NCBI GenBank assembly: GCA_003567315.1
Contig: PWZT01000010.1
Coordinates: 1-37,857 of the forward strand
Direction: 5' to 3'
DNA from: Paracoccaceae bacterium
Lineage (GTDB): Bacteria > Pseudomonadota > Alphaproteobacteria > Rhodobacterales > Rhodobacteraceae
DNA length: 37,857 nucleotides
In this document: positions 1 to 8,551 of the stretch, one piece after another
How positions within the stretch are numbered: position 1 is the first letter of the stretch
How the letters are laid out: each line of letters opens with the position of its first letter
The notes under the pieces: model-generated
Told to the model about the DNA's origin: nothing
Seen by the model: the letters and a program-made list of their open reading frames with translations, nothing else
The model's database searches: none
Made by a program: the position numbers and the translations under genes

Positions 1-887
1 AAGAGGCGCGTGCGCATCTGCGCCATGGTTTCTGGTTCCAAAAGCCGCACCCCATCCAGCGATCCATCCCCCAGCAGGAACCGCAGGAAGCGGCCCATAT
101 CCGAAGCTGTGCTGGCAATACTGCCCGCCGGGCCGAAACTGCCGATATCGACGCGAAAGGCGGGGTGGTTGACCCCGCCCCGCACCCGGTAGCTGCGCGA
201 GAGCGGCGGCTGGTCGGTGCGGGCGGTCGCCTCGCTGTAGGTCGTGTCCGCCATGCCGAGCGGGTCGAGGATGCGGGTTTGCAGGAACTCCTCGAAGGGC
301 ATGCCCGCCACATCCTCGACGATCTGCCCCGCCAGCGCCACGCCCCAGTTGGAATAGGCGGTCACAGCCCCGCGCGGGAAGACCTGCGCCGGGGCCGACG
401 CCGCCAGCGCCTGAGGGCGCGGCAACGCGCCGATGGCGGGGTCGAACAGGGCATATGTATCCTCGAAGCCGGGGCGGTGGCTCATGAGCTGCGCCAGCGT
501 CAGCGGCTCATCCCCCGGCACAGGCGTACCCTCCAGATAGCCCGCGACATCCGCCTGCAGGTCCAGCGCGCCTTCCTCGACCAGCATCATCACACCGAGC
601 CAGGTGAACAGCTTGCTGATCGAGCCGATCTCGAAGCGCACATCGTCCGAGCCAGCGAGCGTGCCTGCCTCAATGTCAGCGTACCCCCAACCGCGCAGGA
701 TCACCTCATCGCCGACCACCAGCGCGCCGATGGCACCGGGCACCGCTTGCGTCGCCATGAAGCCCTCGGCCAGCGCGTCAAAGCGGGCGGCAAGGGCATC
801 GCGTTCGGGCATCTCCGCATGGGCTGGCGCGACGCTCACCCAGACGCAGAGCAGAGCAGATATGGCAGTCAGGATCCGTGTGAACAT
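1..887 (-). CDS. Beta-lactamase family serine hydrolase, partial (3' end beyond window)
   Basis: Secreted or periplasmic serine hydrolase of the class C beta-lactamase / penicillin-binding-protein fold; its real substrate cannot be read from sequence. Reading leftward from the ATG at 887 gives a signal peptide (hydrophobic core about residues 5-20, cleavage likely after A-H-A at 22-24). The SxxK nucleophile motif follows (S89-I-S-K92), then the YxN motif (Y178-S-N180) in T-A-Y-S-N-W-G. The third motif (HxG/KTG) would lie beyond the left edge. The reading frame stays open for 295 codons to the window edge, so the gene is cut by the window rather than broken. Many such proteins are esterases or D-aminopeptidases rather than antibiotic-resistance enzymes. 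It stands alone, 133 bp upstream of the end of the amidohydrolase pseudogene, on the same strand. Confidence 0.88.
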   Translation of the reverse strand, partial: MFTRILTAISALLCVWVSVAPAHAEMPERDALAARFDALAEGFMATQAVPGAIGALVVGDEVILRGWGYADIEAGTLAGSDDVRFEIGSISKLFTWLGVMMLVEEGALDLQADVAGYLEGTPVPGDEPLTLAQLMSHRPGFEDTYALFDPAIGALPRPQALAASAPAQVFPRGAVTAYSNWGVALAGQIVEDVAGMPFEEFLQTRILDPLGMADTTYSEATARTDQPPLSRSYRVRGGVNHPAFRVDIGSFGPAGSIASTASDMGRFLRFLLGDGSLDGVRLLEPETMAQMRTRL

Positions 888-1020
888 GGTTTTCCCCAAT
901 CCTTGCGTTGCGCGTCAAGGCATCTTGCTGGTCAGGCTACACCTGTGCGCGGCGGCGCAGCATGATGCAGGTCAATATACCATCCCGCCGCATGCGACAC
1001 CGACACGCGCGCTGCGACGC

Positions 1021-1713
1021 TCAGAAATCTTTGGCACCGGCCTTGCGCCGCGTCTGCCAGATGTCAGCCTGTTCGCGGCGTTGATCGGTCAGGCCAGCGT
1101 TATCGAAGACCCATGCAGCGATGGTTTCTGCCTGTTCGAGGATCGCCGTTGCAGGTACCTGCTTCGGGCGGCGATGCTCCATGAGGATCGCGCCATCGAC
1201 GATGACCGTATCGACATCCGCCGCACTGGCGAAATGCGTGACCCGGTTGAGCGGCATCACCGGCGGGTAGAGATGCGGCTTGAAGCCGTCGAGCAGGATG
1301 ATGTCCGCTTTCTTGCCCGCCTCCAGCGAGCCCAGGTCACGGTCCAGACCAATTGCGCGCGCCGCGATGATGGCGTCGGTGGTAATGCATGCACTGCGCC
1401 ATGTGGCGGAACATGTCATAGCCCCGGTCGGGCGCAGCGGCATCCGACCCCAGCGCCACGGTCACGCCGAGATCGAGCAGTTCCGGCACCGGGCACCGGC
1501 AGAGGATGGACATGATCGCGCTGGGATCGTGGATCACGCTGGCCCCGCTTTCGCGTAGGGCGGCGAGGTCATCGGGCGTGAGATCGACACAATGCGACAG
1601 CGCGGCCCAGGGGCCTAGCTGGCCGAGCGCATGGGCGGTGGCGATGCTGCCAGTGTGATGATCGTGGCGCGGCTGATGACCAGATCATGGAGGTCGGTGC
1701 GGACTTGCGTCAT
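1021..1713 (-). pseudogene. Decayed amidohydrolase (ATZ/TRZ-type metal-dependent deaminase family)
   Basis: Remnant of a cytosolic metal-dependent amidohydrolase. It begins at the ATG at 1713 with a normal N-terminal strand (V-I-S-R-A-T-I-I-T). It then shifts frame straight into the middle of the domain, H-T-G-S-I-A-T-A-H-A-L-G followed by L-S-H-C-V-D and I-H-D-P-S, so the HxH metal-site region is deleted. The metal-binding Asp motif (V-A-L-G-S-D-A) survives. A second frame change near 1380-1400 leads into the conserved C-terminus (A-A-R-A-I-G-L, G-S-L-E-A-G-K-K-A-D-I) and the natural stop. About 20-30 residues seem to be missing at the second junction, judged from the usual family spacing. 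With about 230 codons left against about 450 expected, the product cannot be functional. It follows DUF4387 on the same strand, and may once have been part of that catabolic operon. Confidence 0.8.
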
Positions 1714-1801
1714 GGCAAAATCACCCAGGGCTCCATGTTGCGCGCGGTTGCGCGATGCTCTGGACAGTGAACCAGCTGGCGCGCGGCGCGACAGGCATGC
1801 G

Positions 1802-2101
1802 TCAGATCACCAGCTCTTCCAGCAGCGTCGCGAATTGCGCACCATGCATGTCGCGGTCGAAGCGGCTGCCCTGCACGACCGGGCGGGGCATGGAGAACTT
1901 CACGACATGCAGATCCGGGATGTCGAAACGGCGCAGCGCGGCCGGGTCCACCCCGAAAAGGGCGGCCACTGTGTCGGTCTCCAGCGCGGGTGCGACGCGG
2001 GCGAAAGCCTCTGGCGAGCCGCAAAATACGTCAACCGTCACCTGAAACGGCCCGGCATTCTTGGCCGCGACCTTGCGCACGACATCACGCAACATGGGCA
2101 T
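1802..2101 (-). CDS. DUF4387 family protein (partner of AtuA)
   Basis: A 99-residue protein of the DUF4387 family, which is habitually encoded beside AtuA-family proteins and sometimes fused to them. The recognisable features are the opening M-L-R-D-V-V-R-K-V-A-A-K-N-A-G-P-F, then V-T-V-D-V-F, and the C-terminal R-D-M-H-G-A-Q. The biochemical role is unknown; by association it takes part in acyclic terpenoid or organic-acid catabolism. The start at 2101 overlaps the end of the atuA-like gene by 17 bp and has a GAGG ribosome site inside that gene, so the two are probably translationally coupled. An alternative start two codons in (2095) is possible. Cytosolic, no signal peptide. Confidence 0.85.
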   Translation of the reverse strand: MPMLRDVVRKVAAKNAGPFQVTVDVFCGSPEAFARVAPALETDTVAALFGVDPAALRRFDIPDLHVVKFSMPRPVVQGSRFDRDMHGAQFATLLEELVI

Positions 2102-3458
2102 CCTGTCCGACCTCGCTGATCTCGAGGCGGAAGGCCTCCATGGGGGTGTCCAGCGCCATGACATGATTGAGGGCGAATTCGAAAACGGGGCCGCGGCTGG
2201 TCTGTGCTGGCGAATAGGGGAAAGCGAAAGTCGGCAGCGGTTCATCCTCGGTGAGCGGCATGTGCAGCATGTAGGGATTGGCGAGCCGTCCGATCTCGTC
2301 GGCCAGATCCTGCGTCTGCGCCGTGATAAGGCACAGCGCGCCCACCTCTGCCGGTGTGCTGGTGCGGGTTTCCAGTGCGCCCAGAGCTGCATTCACCCCG
2401 ATCAGCCGAAGCTCGATGCTGAAATCGCCGGAGGCGAGGCCAAGCTGATCGCCCACAAGCGCCTGCAGCCTCGTCACCAGCTTGTCGGCCCAGGCCTGCG
2501 CATTGGCCAGGTAGCGGGCCTCGCGCAGGATCGCCAGCAGCATGGTCTGATACCCGGCGCGCCGCGCACCCTCGAGCTTGACCGTGTAGGGGCCGGGCAC
2601 CCATTCGGAGCCCTCCACCCGCACGCGCCGCGCATCGAGCGCATGGTAGCGGGCGCGGGTCACATCCAGATGGCCGCCCGGCTCATAAAGGCGGAACGGG
2701 TCGCTGTTTTCATAGAGCATATGTGCCGAGACTGTGTGCGGGCTGCAGGCGGCCTCGGGGGCCATCGGCTCGACCTCGAAGCCTGTGGCGTCGAATGTCA
2801 CGCGGATGACGCCGCTACCGGGATGTGTGGAGCACAGCGCGCCGCATTCGGCGATCTTGGCGCCATGCCAGCAGGCGCCGGGATTTTCCCCGCGCGCAAG
2901 GGGCAGGGCGGCGATGATGGCGGTATCCGTGGTGCGCCCGGCGATGATGATGTCGGCCCCGGTCTGCAGCGCGGCCTGCACCTGCTCGGCACCTGCCAGC
3001 GCCACGATATTCGACATCTCCCGCAGCCGCGCCGCGTCGATCTCGGGCGCGGGCGACAGGGGCGTTACCTTGCCTGCCGCCAGCTTCTCAGCCACGAAAT
3101 CCGCCGCTTGTCCCGAATAGAGCCGCGCCACGCGCAAGCTCTGGCCCAGTTCGGCCGCAAGCTCGCAGGTGATGTCATACATCCAGTCAACTGTGCTGTC
3201 GGTCCCGCTGGTGCCTGCCGTGCCGATGATCAGCGGCACGCCGAGTTCGGCGCGCGCCCGCATCAGCGCGCGCCACTCCGCCTTGCTGACCGCGCGCGAA
3301 TATTTGGATGTCCCGGTGCCCAGCGAATGCGGCCCGCTATCGGTCGAGCCACCATCGATGGCGATGGCATCGCAACCCCGCGCCACGCCATGCGCAAGCG
3401 CGTCCTGCGAGAAGCCGAGCCCCAGAACCCCCGAGGGGACAAGAATGGTCGTTGTCAT
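2085..3458 (-). CDS. Acyclic terpene utilization AtuA family protein (DUF1446)
   Basis: A 457-residue protein of the AtuA/DUF1446 family. AtuA is needed for growth of Pseudomonas on citronellol and geraniol, but the reaction is not established and many homologues lie in other catabolic loci. Family signs are the N-terminal S-G-V-L-G-L-G-F, D-A-I-A-I-D-G-G-S-T-D-S-G-P and I-I-G-T-A-G-T-S-G-T-D blocks, and a later I-I-A-G-R-T-T-D-T-A segment. Length is normal for the core protein without a fused DUF4387. The ATG at 3458 has a perfect GGAGG 5 bases upstream. It is divergent from the tctCBA transporter across 163 bp, a common arrangement suggesting that the transported organic acid is handled by AtuA/DUF4387. 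Cytosolic. Confidence 0.9.
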   Translation of the reverse strand: MTTTILVPSGVLGLGFSQDALAHGVARGCDAIAIDGGSTDSGPHSLGTGTSKYSRAVSKAEWRALMRARAELGVPLIIGTAGTSGTDSTVDWMYDITCELAAELGQSLRVARLYSGQAADFVAEKLAAGKVTPLSPAPEIDAARLREMSNIVALAGAEQVQAALQTGADIIIAGRTTDTAIIAALPLARGENPGACWHGAKIAECGALCSTHPGSGVIRVTFDATGFEVEPMAPEAACSPHTVSAHMLYENSDPFRLYEPGGHLDVTRARYHALDARRVRVEGSEWVPGPYTVKLEGARRAGYQTMLLAILREARYLANAQAWADKLVTRLQALVGDQLGLASGDFSIELRLIGVNAALGALETRTSTPAEVGALCLITAQTQDLADEIGRLANPYMLHMPLTEDEPLPTFAFPYSPAQTSRGPVFEFALNHVMALDTPMEAFRLEISEVGQDAHVA

Positions 3459-3509
3459 GATGCCTCCGATGGCCTGTCATATCAGCAGAACTCGGAAGGC
3501 AGCAATGGG

Positions 3510-3538
3510 TTGACAGAACCGTGCGCGCCTCCGACACT
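3510..3538 (+). promoter_or_regulatory. Candidate promoter for the tctCBA operon
   Basis: A perfect -35 hexamer TTGACA at 3510-3515 is followed after 17 bp by GACACT at 3533-3538, a weak match to a -10 box. It lies 84 bp upstream of the tctC start in the divergent intergenic region and points rightward. The call rests only on consensus match and position. Confidence 0.35.
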
Positions 3539-3621
3539 CCCTTGGATGCGCTGCGCGCGCCACGAGGAGCGGCGCGATCGGAGAACGGCGCGGTGACAAG
3601 ACTTCATGGGAGGAGACGCAA

Positions 3622-4572
3622 ATGGATTTCACGAAAACGATTGCCGCCGGGGCTGCGGCGGCGCTTGTGCTGGGCTTCGGCGGGCCTGCAGCGGCCGATG
3701 ATTACCCCACGGGCACGATCAACTGGGTCATCCCCTTCGGCGCGGGGGGCGGGTCAGACCGGCTATCGCGGATGTTCGCCGCCGAGGCCGAGCATCATTT
3801 CGGCGGCGCCTCGCTGAATGTCGAAAACCACCCCGGCGCGGGCGCAGTGACCGGCTGGCAGCATGTGCTCAACCAGCCCGCCGATGGCTACACGGTCTTC
3901 AACGCAACGCCCACGCCGGTCATCTCACTCCTGAGCGAAGAGGATGCGCCAGTCGATCCGGGCGATATCGAGATACTGGGTTATCTCGCGGCTTTCGCCT
4001 CGGTGCTGGTGGTGCGCGAGGATGAATTCCCCGATTGGGACAGCTTCGTGGAGGCGCTTAACGAGCGCCCGGTCACCATCGGCGGCACCAATGCGCTGCT
4101 TCTGGGTGCGGCCAATGTGATCGATCAGGCCGGGGCCGAAGCGATCTATGTGCCCTATGGCAGCACGGGCGAGTCGGTGACCGATTTTCTGGGCGGGCAT
4201 ATCGATGTGGCCGCCGTGACCGAATCCACCGCGCTGACCATCGTGCCGGAAAACGGCATCGCGCTGATGAACACCTCGAGCATCGCGCTGCCCGATGATG
4301 TGAACGAGGCATTGGGCAATCCGCCCATGGCGACCGATCTGGGCTTCTCGGGGCTCGCCTTCCCGCGCTGGGTCGGCATGCACCCGGACACACCCGAGGA
4401 GATCATGGCCACATTCGCCGAGATGTTCGAGGCTGCGGCCACTGATCCTGACGTTCAGGCCGTGTTCGAGGATGCGGGCGAGCCGATCATCTTCCTCAAC
4501 CGCGAGGACGCTGCCGCGGATTACGAGGCAATGGTCGAGACCATGCGCAACGCCCTCGGTCTCTTGCAGTAA
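3622..4572 (+). CDS. tctC: TctC-type periplasmic substrate-binding protein
   Basis: Extracytoplasmic solute receptor (Bug/TctC family, 316 aa) of a tripartite tricarboxylate transporter; it binds an organic anion in the periplasm and delivers it to TctAB. A signal peptide occupies about residues 1-25 (A-A-L-V-L-G-F core, cleavage near A-A-A-D-D). Family hallmarks follow: I-N-W-V-I-P-F-G-A-G-G-G-S-D near residues 34-47, N-H-P-G-A-G-A-V-T-G near 73-82, and the central L-G-G-H-I-D-V-A-A-V segment. The ATG at 3622 has a GGAGGAGA ribosome site. It is first in the operon with tctB and tctA. The ligand is unknown; the neighbouring AtuA/DUF4387 pair suggests a branched or terpenoid-derived carboxylate. 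Confidence 0.93.
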   Translation: MDFTKTIAAGAAAALVLGFGGPAAADDYPTGTINWVIPFGAGGGSDRLSRMFAAEAEHHFGGASLNVENHPGAGAVTGWQHVLNQPADGYTVFNATPTPVISLLSEEDAPVDPGDIEILGYLAAFASVLVVREDEFPDWDSFVEALNERPVTIGGTNALLLGAANVIDQAGAEAIYVPYGSTGESVTDFLGGHIDVAAVTESTALTIVPENGIALMNTSSIALPDDVNEALGNPPMATDLGFSGLAFPRWVGMHPDTPEEIMATFAEMFEAAATDPDVQAVFEDAGEPIIFLNREDAAADYEAMVETMRNALGLLQ

Positions 4573-4581
4573 CGCAGGATG

Positions 4582-4601
4582 GGCGACGGCCAGTGGTCGC
4601 C
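4582..4601 (+). promoter_or_regulatory. Small intercistronic hairpin between tctC and tctB
   Basis: GGCGAC (4582-4587) and GTCGCC (4596-4601) form a 6-bp GC-rich stem with an 8-base loop just after the tctC stop. Such hairpins often stabilise or separate the abundant binding-protein message from the membrane-subunit genes. No T-run follows, so it is not a full terminator. It is short enough to be chance. Confidence 0.25.
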
Positions 4602-4631
4602 GCCCCTTGCGGCTGATGTACGGGGGACAGC

Positions 4632-5105
4632 ATGAGCAACTGGTGGCGCAGCAATCAGGCGATCGGGTTTTATCTGGTGCTGATCATCGGCGCGCTCTTC
4701 GCCTATATCTGGTTTCAACCCTGGACACACAGGATCATGCGCGACGGCTTTCGCCTTGGCATGATGCCGATGATCGGCCTTGGCCTGATGATGATCTGCG
4801 CGGTGGCGATGCTGGCCGATCCGTTGCGACGCGAAACCCCCGATGCGTTGCAGGATGCGCGGGTCAGCGATGCGTGGCTGCCCGTCGTCATGCTGGGCGG
4901 CATCGCGGTCTGTTTCTGGGCGATGTCATGGCTGGGCTTCGTGCTGGCCGCGCCGCCCTTCCTTCTGGCCTTCATGCTGTGGTTCGGGCTGCGACCGGTG
5001 CGGCTGGCAGTCATTCTCGCGATCATCGTGCCAGCGGTGGTGTTCGGCTTCTTCACCTTGCTTGGCGTGCGGTTGCCGCGCGGTGTGCTGGCGGGGTTTT
5101 TCTGA
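4632..5105 (+). CDS. tctB: TctB-type small transmembrane subunit
   Basis: Small inner-membrane subunit (157 aa, four predicted membrane helices) of the tripartite tricarboxylate transporter. The helices lie at about residues 12-28, 40-60, 90-110 (V-V-M-L-G-G-I-A-V-C-F-W-A-M) and 125-148 (L-A-V-I-L-A-I-I-V-P-A-V-V-F-G-F-F). This matches the DUF1468/TctB pattern, as do its length and its place between TctC and TctA. Its role is accessory to TctA, the ion-coupled permease. The start at 4632 has a GGGGG-type ribosome site; the gap to tctA is 24 bp, so co-expression is likely. Confidence 0.9.
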   Translation: MSNWWRSNQAIGFYLVLIIGALFAYIWFQPWTHRIMRDGFRLGMMPMIGLGLMMICAVAMLADPLRRETPDALQDARVSDAWLPVVMLGGIAVCFWAMSWLGFVLAAPPFLLAFMLWFGLRPVRLAVILAIIVPAVVFGFFTLLGVRLPRGVLAGFF

Positions 5106-5129
5106 CCTTCGAGAAACGGGGAGCGGCAG

Positions 5130-6674
5130 ATGCAGATCGAGGCCTTCTACGACGCGCTGGCGCTGGTTTTCACCATCGAGACGCTGTTCTGGCTGGTGAT
5201 CGGCGTGTTTCTGGGCGTGGGTCTTGGGGCCATCCCGGGGCTGACGGCCTCGACCGGGATCGCGCTGATGCTGCCCCTGAGCTTCACGCTCGACATCACT
5301 GGCGCGCTGGGGCTGCTGATCGGGCTCTACAAAGGGGCCGTGTTCGGGGGGTCGATATCCGCGATCAGTTTCGCCACGCCCGGAGCGCCGGACAGTGCGG
5401 CCACGGTCTATGACGGCTACAAGCTGACCAAGCAGGGGAAGGGGCGCAAGGCCATCCTGACCTCGCTCTATTCCTCGGTCACCGCCGACACTCTCAGCGA
5501 TATCGTCGTCATACTGGTCGCACCCACCATCGCGCTGCTGGCGTTGCAATTCGGCCCGACCGAACGTCTGTGGCTGATGGTGGTGGCGATCACGCTTCTG
5601 GGCACGCTGTCGGGGCGGCATCTGGCCAAGGGGATGATCAGCGCGGGCATAGGGCTGTTTCTGGGCACAATCGGCGCGGACCCGGTCAGCAATGTCGCGC
5701 GCAACACTTTCGGGCAGAGCTGGTTGCGCGACGGGATCCACCTCGTGCCGCTGGTGATCGGCATCTTCGCCATGAGTCAGATGCTCGATCAGGGGCTGGA
5801 GCTGTTGCGCAAGACCCGCAAGGGCCAGCAGGTCGAGAAATCCGCCAAGGATCTGTTCGGGTCGAAATCCGAAGGTTTGACCTTCCGCGAATATCTATCG
5901 TGCTGGCGCGAAATGGGCATCGGCATCGGCGTGGGCACCTTTGTCGGCGCGCTGCCAGGGCTCGGGGCGACGGTGGCCTCCTTCATGTCTTATGGCATCG
6001 CCAAGCAGGCGTTTCCGAAAAAGAAGATCGGCGAGGGGTCGATCCACGGAATCGCCGCCGCCGAGGCCGGCAACAACGCCACGGTCGGCCCGACGCTGGT
6101 GCCGCTTCTGGCCTTTGGCATCCCCGGCAGCGCCACGGCGGCGCTGATCGGTGCGGCGCTGATCCTGCAGGGCATCACCCCCTCGCCGCGCATGTTCTCG
6201 CTGCATGCCGAGGTGATCTATGCGCTGTTCATCATCCTGATCCTCGGCAACCTGTTCAATCTCGGGATCGGGCGGATGTTCGCCTTCCTTTATGCGCGGC
6301 TGGGGCAGGTGCCGGGTGAGGTGCTGGTGCCGATCATCATGGTCATGGCGGTGATCGGGGCCTTTGCCGCGCGGGGCGACCCGGCGGATGTGTATATCAT
6401 GCTGTTGCTTGGCTTTCTGGGTTTCCTGATGCGCCGCGTCGGTATCCCCGAGGCGCCGCTGGTCATCACCTTCCTGATCGCGCCGCTCTTGGAGGAAAAC
6501 CTGCGCCGCGCGCTCCTGATCAATCGCGGCGATTGGGGCGGTGCGCTCTTCGGCTCTGCGCTGGGGCTGGGGCTTGCGGGCTTTGCCGTGCTGGTTCTGG
6601 TCATCACCTTCCGCGTCAATGTCGGCAATCGCCTCGCGCAGATCGGGCATGAAGAGGACAAGACCGGCCGGTGA
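5130..6674 (+). CDS. tctA: TctA-type large permease subunit
   Basis: Large inner-membrane permease (514 aa, about 11-12 membrane helices) that carries the organic anion with Na+ or H+ using TctC as receptor. Family signatures include the early G-A-I-P-G-L-T-A-S-T-G-I-A block (about residues 33-45), and a second inverted copy G-A-L-P-G-L-G-A-T-V-A-S-F near 273-285. They also include A-A-A-E-A-G-N-N-A (about 309-317) and F-G-I-P-G-S-A-T-A-A (about 329-338). The ribosome site GGGGAG precedes the ATG at 5130. It is third in the tctCBA operon and is followed 43 bp on by the AbrB-family gene. Confidence 0.95.
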   Translation: MQIEAFYDALALVFTIETLFWLVIGVFLGVGLGAIPGLTASTGIALMLPLSFTLDITGALGLLIGLYKGAVFGGSISAISFATPGAPDSAATVYDGYKLTKQGKGRKAILTSLYSSVTADTLSDIVVILVAPTIALLALQFGPTERLWLMVVAITLLGTLSGRHLAKGMISAGIGLFLGTIGADPVSNVARNTFGQSWLRDGIHLVPLVIGIFAMSQMLDQGLELLRKTRKGQQVEKSAKDLFGSKSEGLTFREYLSCWREMGIGIGVGTFVGALPGLGATVASFMSYGIAKQAFPKKKIGEGSIHGIAAAEAGNNATVGPTLVPLLAFGIPGSATAALIGAALILQGITPSPRMFSLHAEVIYALFIILILGNLFNLGIGRMFAFLYARLGQVPGEVLVPIIMVMAVIGAFAARGDPADVYIMLLLGFLGFLMRRVGIPEAPLVITFLIAPLLEENLRRALLINRGDWGGALFGSALGLGLAGFAVLVLVITFRVNVGNRLAQIGHEEDKTGR

Positions 6675-6717
6675 CTGTCCTTTGCCCAGGTCATCGCCGC
6701 GCCGCGCGAGCTGAGCG

Positions 6718-7758
6718 ATGCTGACAGGCGCGCGGATCCGGGCGCTGGCCATCGCGGCACTCGGCACGGGCGTTTTCACACTGTTGGGGCTGCCCCTGCC
6801 GTTCTTGCTGGGGCCGCTGGCCGCGTGCCTCGTGGCGGCACTTGCGGGTGTGCGGATGCAGGATACCGGGCGCCTTGGCGTTAGTATGCGGTCAATCCTT
6901 GGCGTGGCAGTGGGCGCCTCGCTCACGCCTGATCTCCTGGAACGTCTGCCCGCGATGGCGCTTTCAGTGGCGCTGGTGCCCTTGTTCGTGGCCATGATCG
7001 GGAGCGTGGGCTACCTGTTTTTCCGCCGCTATTGCCGCTACGACCCGGCGACCGCCTATTACTGCGCCATGCCCGGCGGGTTTCAGGACATGGTTCTGTT
7101 CGGACAGGAAGCGGGCGGCAATATCCGCACCCTGTCGCTGGTTCACGCAACCCGCGTGGCGATCATCGTCTCGGTCGCGCCTTTCCTGATCACCGGGCTG
7201 TGGGACACACCACTCACCAACGCGCCGGGCGATCCGGCCACCGAGATCGGCCTCGACCAGCTTGCCCTGATGGTGTTCGCGGCACTCGCCGGCTGGGGTA
7301 TCGCCGCGCGGGTCGGGCTGTTCGGCGCGGCCATCCTCGGGCCGCTGATCATGTCGGGGCTTCTGTCGATGACGGGCATCCTGACAACGCGCCCCCCGGC
7401 CGAGGCCGTGATCGCGGCGCAGTTCTTCATCGGGCTCGGGATTGGCGCGCAATATGTCGGCGTGACCCTGGCCGAGCTGCGCCGCGACGTGCTGGCGGGG
7501 GCGCAGTTCATGGTCGTGCTCGCCTTGCTGACCCTCATTTTCGCCGAAGGCGTGGCGCTGGCCGGGCTTGCCCCGTCGCTCGAGGCGTTTCTGGCCTTCG
7601 CGCCCGGCGGGCAGGCCGAGATGGTGGTTTTGACGCTGGTGGCAGGGGCGGATCTGGCCTTCGTGATCACGCACCACCTTGCGCGTATCGTGCTGGTGAT
7701 CCTCGGCGCGCCGCTTGTCGCCCATCTGATGCGCCAGCACCGCAAGGGGGATGACTGA
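6718..7758 (+). CDS. AbrB-family integral membrane protein
   Basis: Integral membrane protein (346 aa, about nine hydrophobic helices) of the AbrB membrane family, not the DNA-binding AbrB. The family carries a duplicated domain, visible here as G-A-S-L-T-P in the first half and the related G-I-G-A-Q-Y-V-G-V-T in the second. A conserved central block reads Y-Y-C-A-M-P-G-G-F-Q-D-M-V-L-F-G, followed by L-V-H-A-T-R-V. Function is not settled; it is often annotated as a putative ammonia monooxygenase, without good evidence, and it often accompanies TctABC transporters. It probably aids transport or efflux of the same substrate class. It is likely the last gene of the tct operon, followed by a 402-bp gap. 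Confidence 0.85.
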   Translation: MLTGARIRALAIAALGTGVFTLLGLPLPFLLGPLAACLVAALAGVRMQDTGRLGVSMRSILGVAVGASLTPDLLERLPAMALSVALVPLFVAMIGSVGYLFFRRYCRYDPATAYYCAMPGGFQDMVLFGQEAGGNIRTLSLVHATRVAIIVSVAPFLITGLWDTPLTNAPGDPATEIGLDQLALMVFAALAGWGIAARVGLFGAAILGPLIMSGLLSMTGILTTRPPAEAVIAAQFFIGLGIGAQYVGVTLAELRRDVLAGAQFMVVLALLTLIFAEGVALAGLAPSLEAFLAFAPGGQAEMVVLTLVAGADLAFVITHHLARIVLVILGAPLVAHLMRQHRKGDD

Positions 7759-8160
7759 AGCAGCGCCTGCATCGCTGAAGCACGCGTAAACCGTTCATTG
7801 AAAAGGATTTGTCACTGCGGATGCGCTGCTGCACCCCGGCGACACAGCCAGCCACGATACACGAAGAGGCCGATTTCCCGTCATTGTTTCGCCTCAATCA
7901 TTGTCTAATCCTGACGTATCAAAAGTATCGTTGCCGATTTGGAGCAGACCCGAAAACCGTTGCGTTAAGCACGCATGCAGAAAGGACCGCCGACCCGTTC
8001 AGATCGAGCTACTGGCCCATCGACAGCTTGTGTAGCGAATTTTACGCAATTGAGCGCGTCTGGCCAGATTGCCGACACAGTCGCACCGTATATCAGGCCA
8101 GATTGTGGACGGAGGAAGCGTGTTTGTTGCGTTGCATGCATTCAATGAGAGTCAAAAGCC
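7759..8160. other. 402-bp intergenic region before the TadE-like gene, with a 10-bp direct repeat
   Basis: No convincing gene lies here; the open frame at 7809-8219 has no family resemblance and runs into the TadE-like gene in another frame. Base composition is visibly less GC-rich than the flanks, as expected for a promoter region. One structure stands out: GGCCAGATTG occurs twice in direct orientation, at 8062-8071 and 8096-8105 (34 bp, about three helical turns, apart), ending 55 bp before the TadE-like start. It could be a regulator site. No terminator was seen after the AbrB-family gene. Confidence 0.4.
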
Positions 8161-8499
8161 ATGAAGTCCCGAGTCAGATCATTCTTTACCAGGCAGGAAG
8201 ACGGCTCGATCACAGTTGAATTCGTGCTGTGGTTTCCTGTCATCATTCTGATCATGAGCCTGCTGGCCGATTCGACCATGGCGTTTGCACGCCAGTCACA
8301 TATGTGGCGCGTCTCGACAGAGGTCACCCGGATGCATGCAACAGGCGCATTTTCGTCAACATCCGAAGCCGAAGCATTCGGGGCGTCCTTGTCCCAGGGA
8401 CGTGTCGGATACACGGTCTCGGTCAATGAAAACAACGGCATGGTCACAACGACCGTATCGGTGCCACTGTCCAGCTCTGCCATCCTCGGTTTCCTATGA
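8161..8499 (+). CDS. TadE-like pilus assembly protein
   Basis: A 112-residue minor-pilin-like protein of the TadE family. It has a short basic N-terminus (K-S-R-V-R), then the hallmark E-D-G-S-I-T-V-E-F-V-L-W-F-P, with the acidic residues typical of TadE/TadG just before one membrane helix (about residues 20-40). A small extracytoplasmic domain follows. In complete Tad/Flp systems such pseudopilins assist surface fibre assembly. Here only TadE- and TadG-like genes are present; no TadA ATPase, CpaB/C or Flp pilin is in the window. The TadG-like gene follows 52 bp downstream and is probably co-transcribed. Confidence 0.82.
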   Translation: MKSRVRSFFTRQEDGSITVEFVLWFPVIILIMSLLADSTMAFARQSHMWRVSTEVTRMHATGAFSSTSEAEAFGASLSQGRVGYTVSVNENNGMVTTTVSVPLSSSAILGFL

Positions 8500-8551
8500 G
8501 GCAATTCCAGCCATGCGATCACCGCTGCCGTTACCATGGAGCAACAATAAC

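Noticed and set aside
2061-3596. 511-codon open frame on the plus strand opposite the AtuA-like gene
   Set aside because: The AtuA family assignment on the minus strand is unambiguous; the opposite frame is His/Arg-rich with no domain pattern, a shadow of high-GC coding DNA.
7809-8219. 136-residue open frame in the gap before the TadE-like gene
   Set aside because: No ribosome site, odd Cys/His/Arg-rich composition, no family pattern, and it overlaps the TadE-like gene by 59 bp in another frame.
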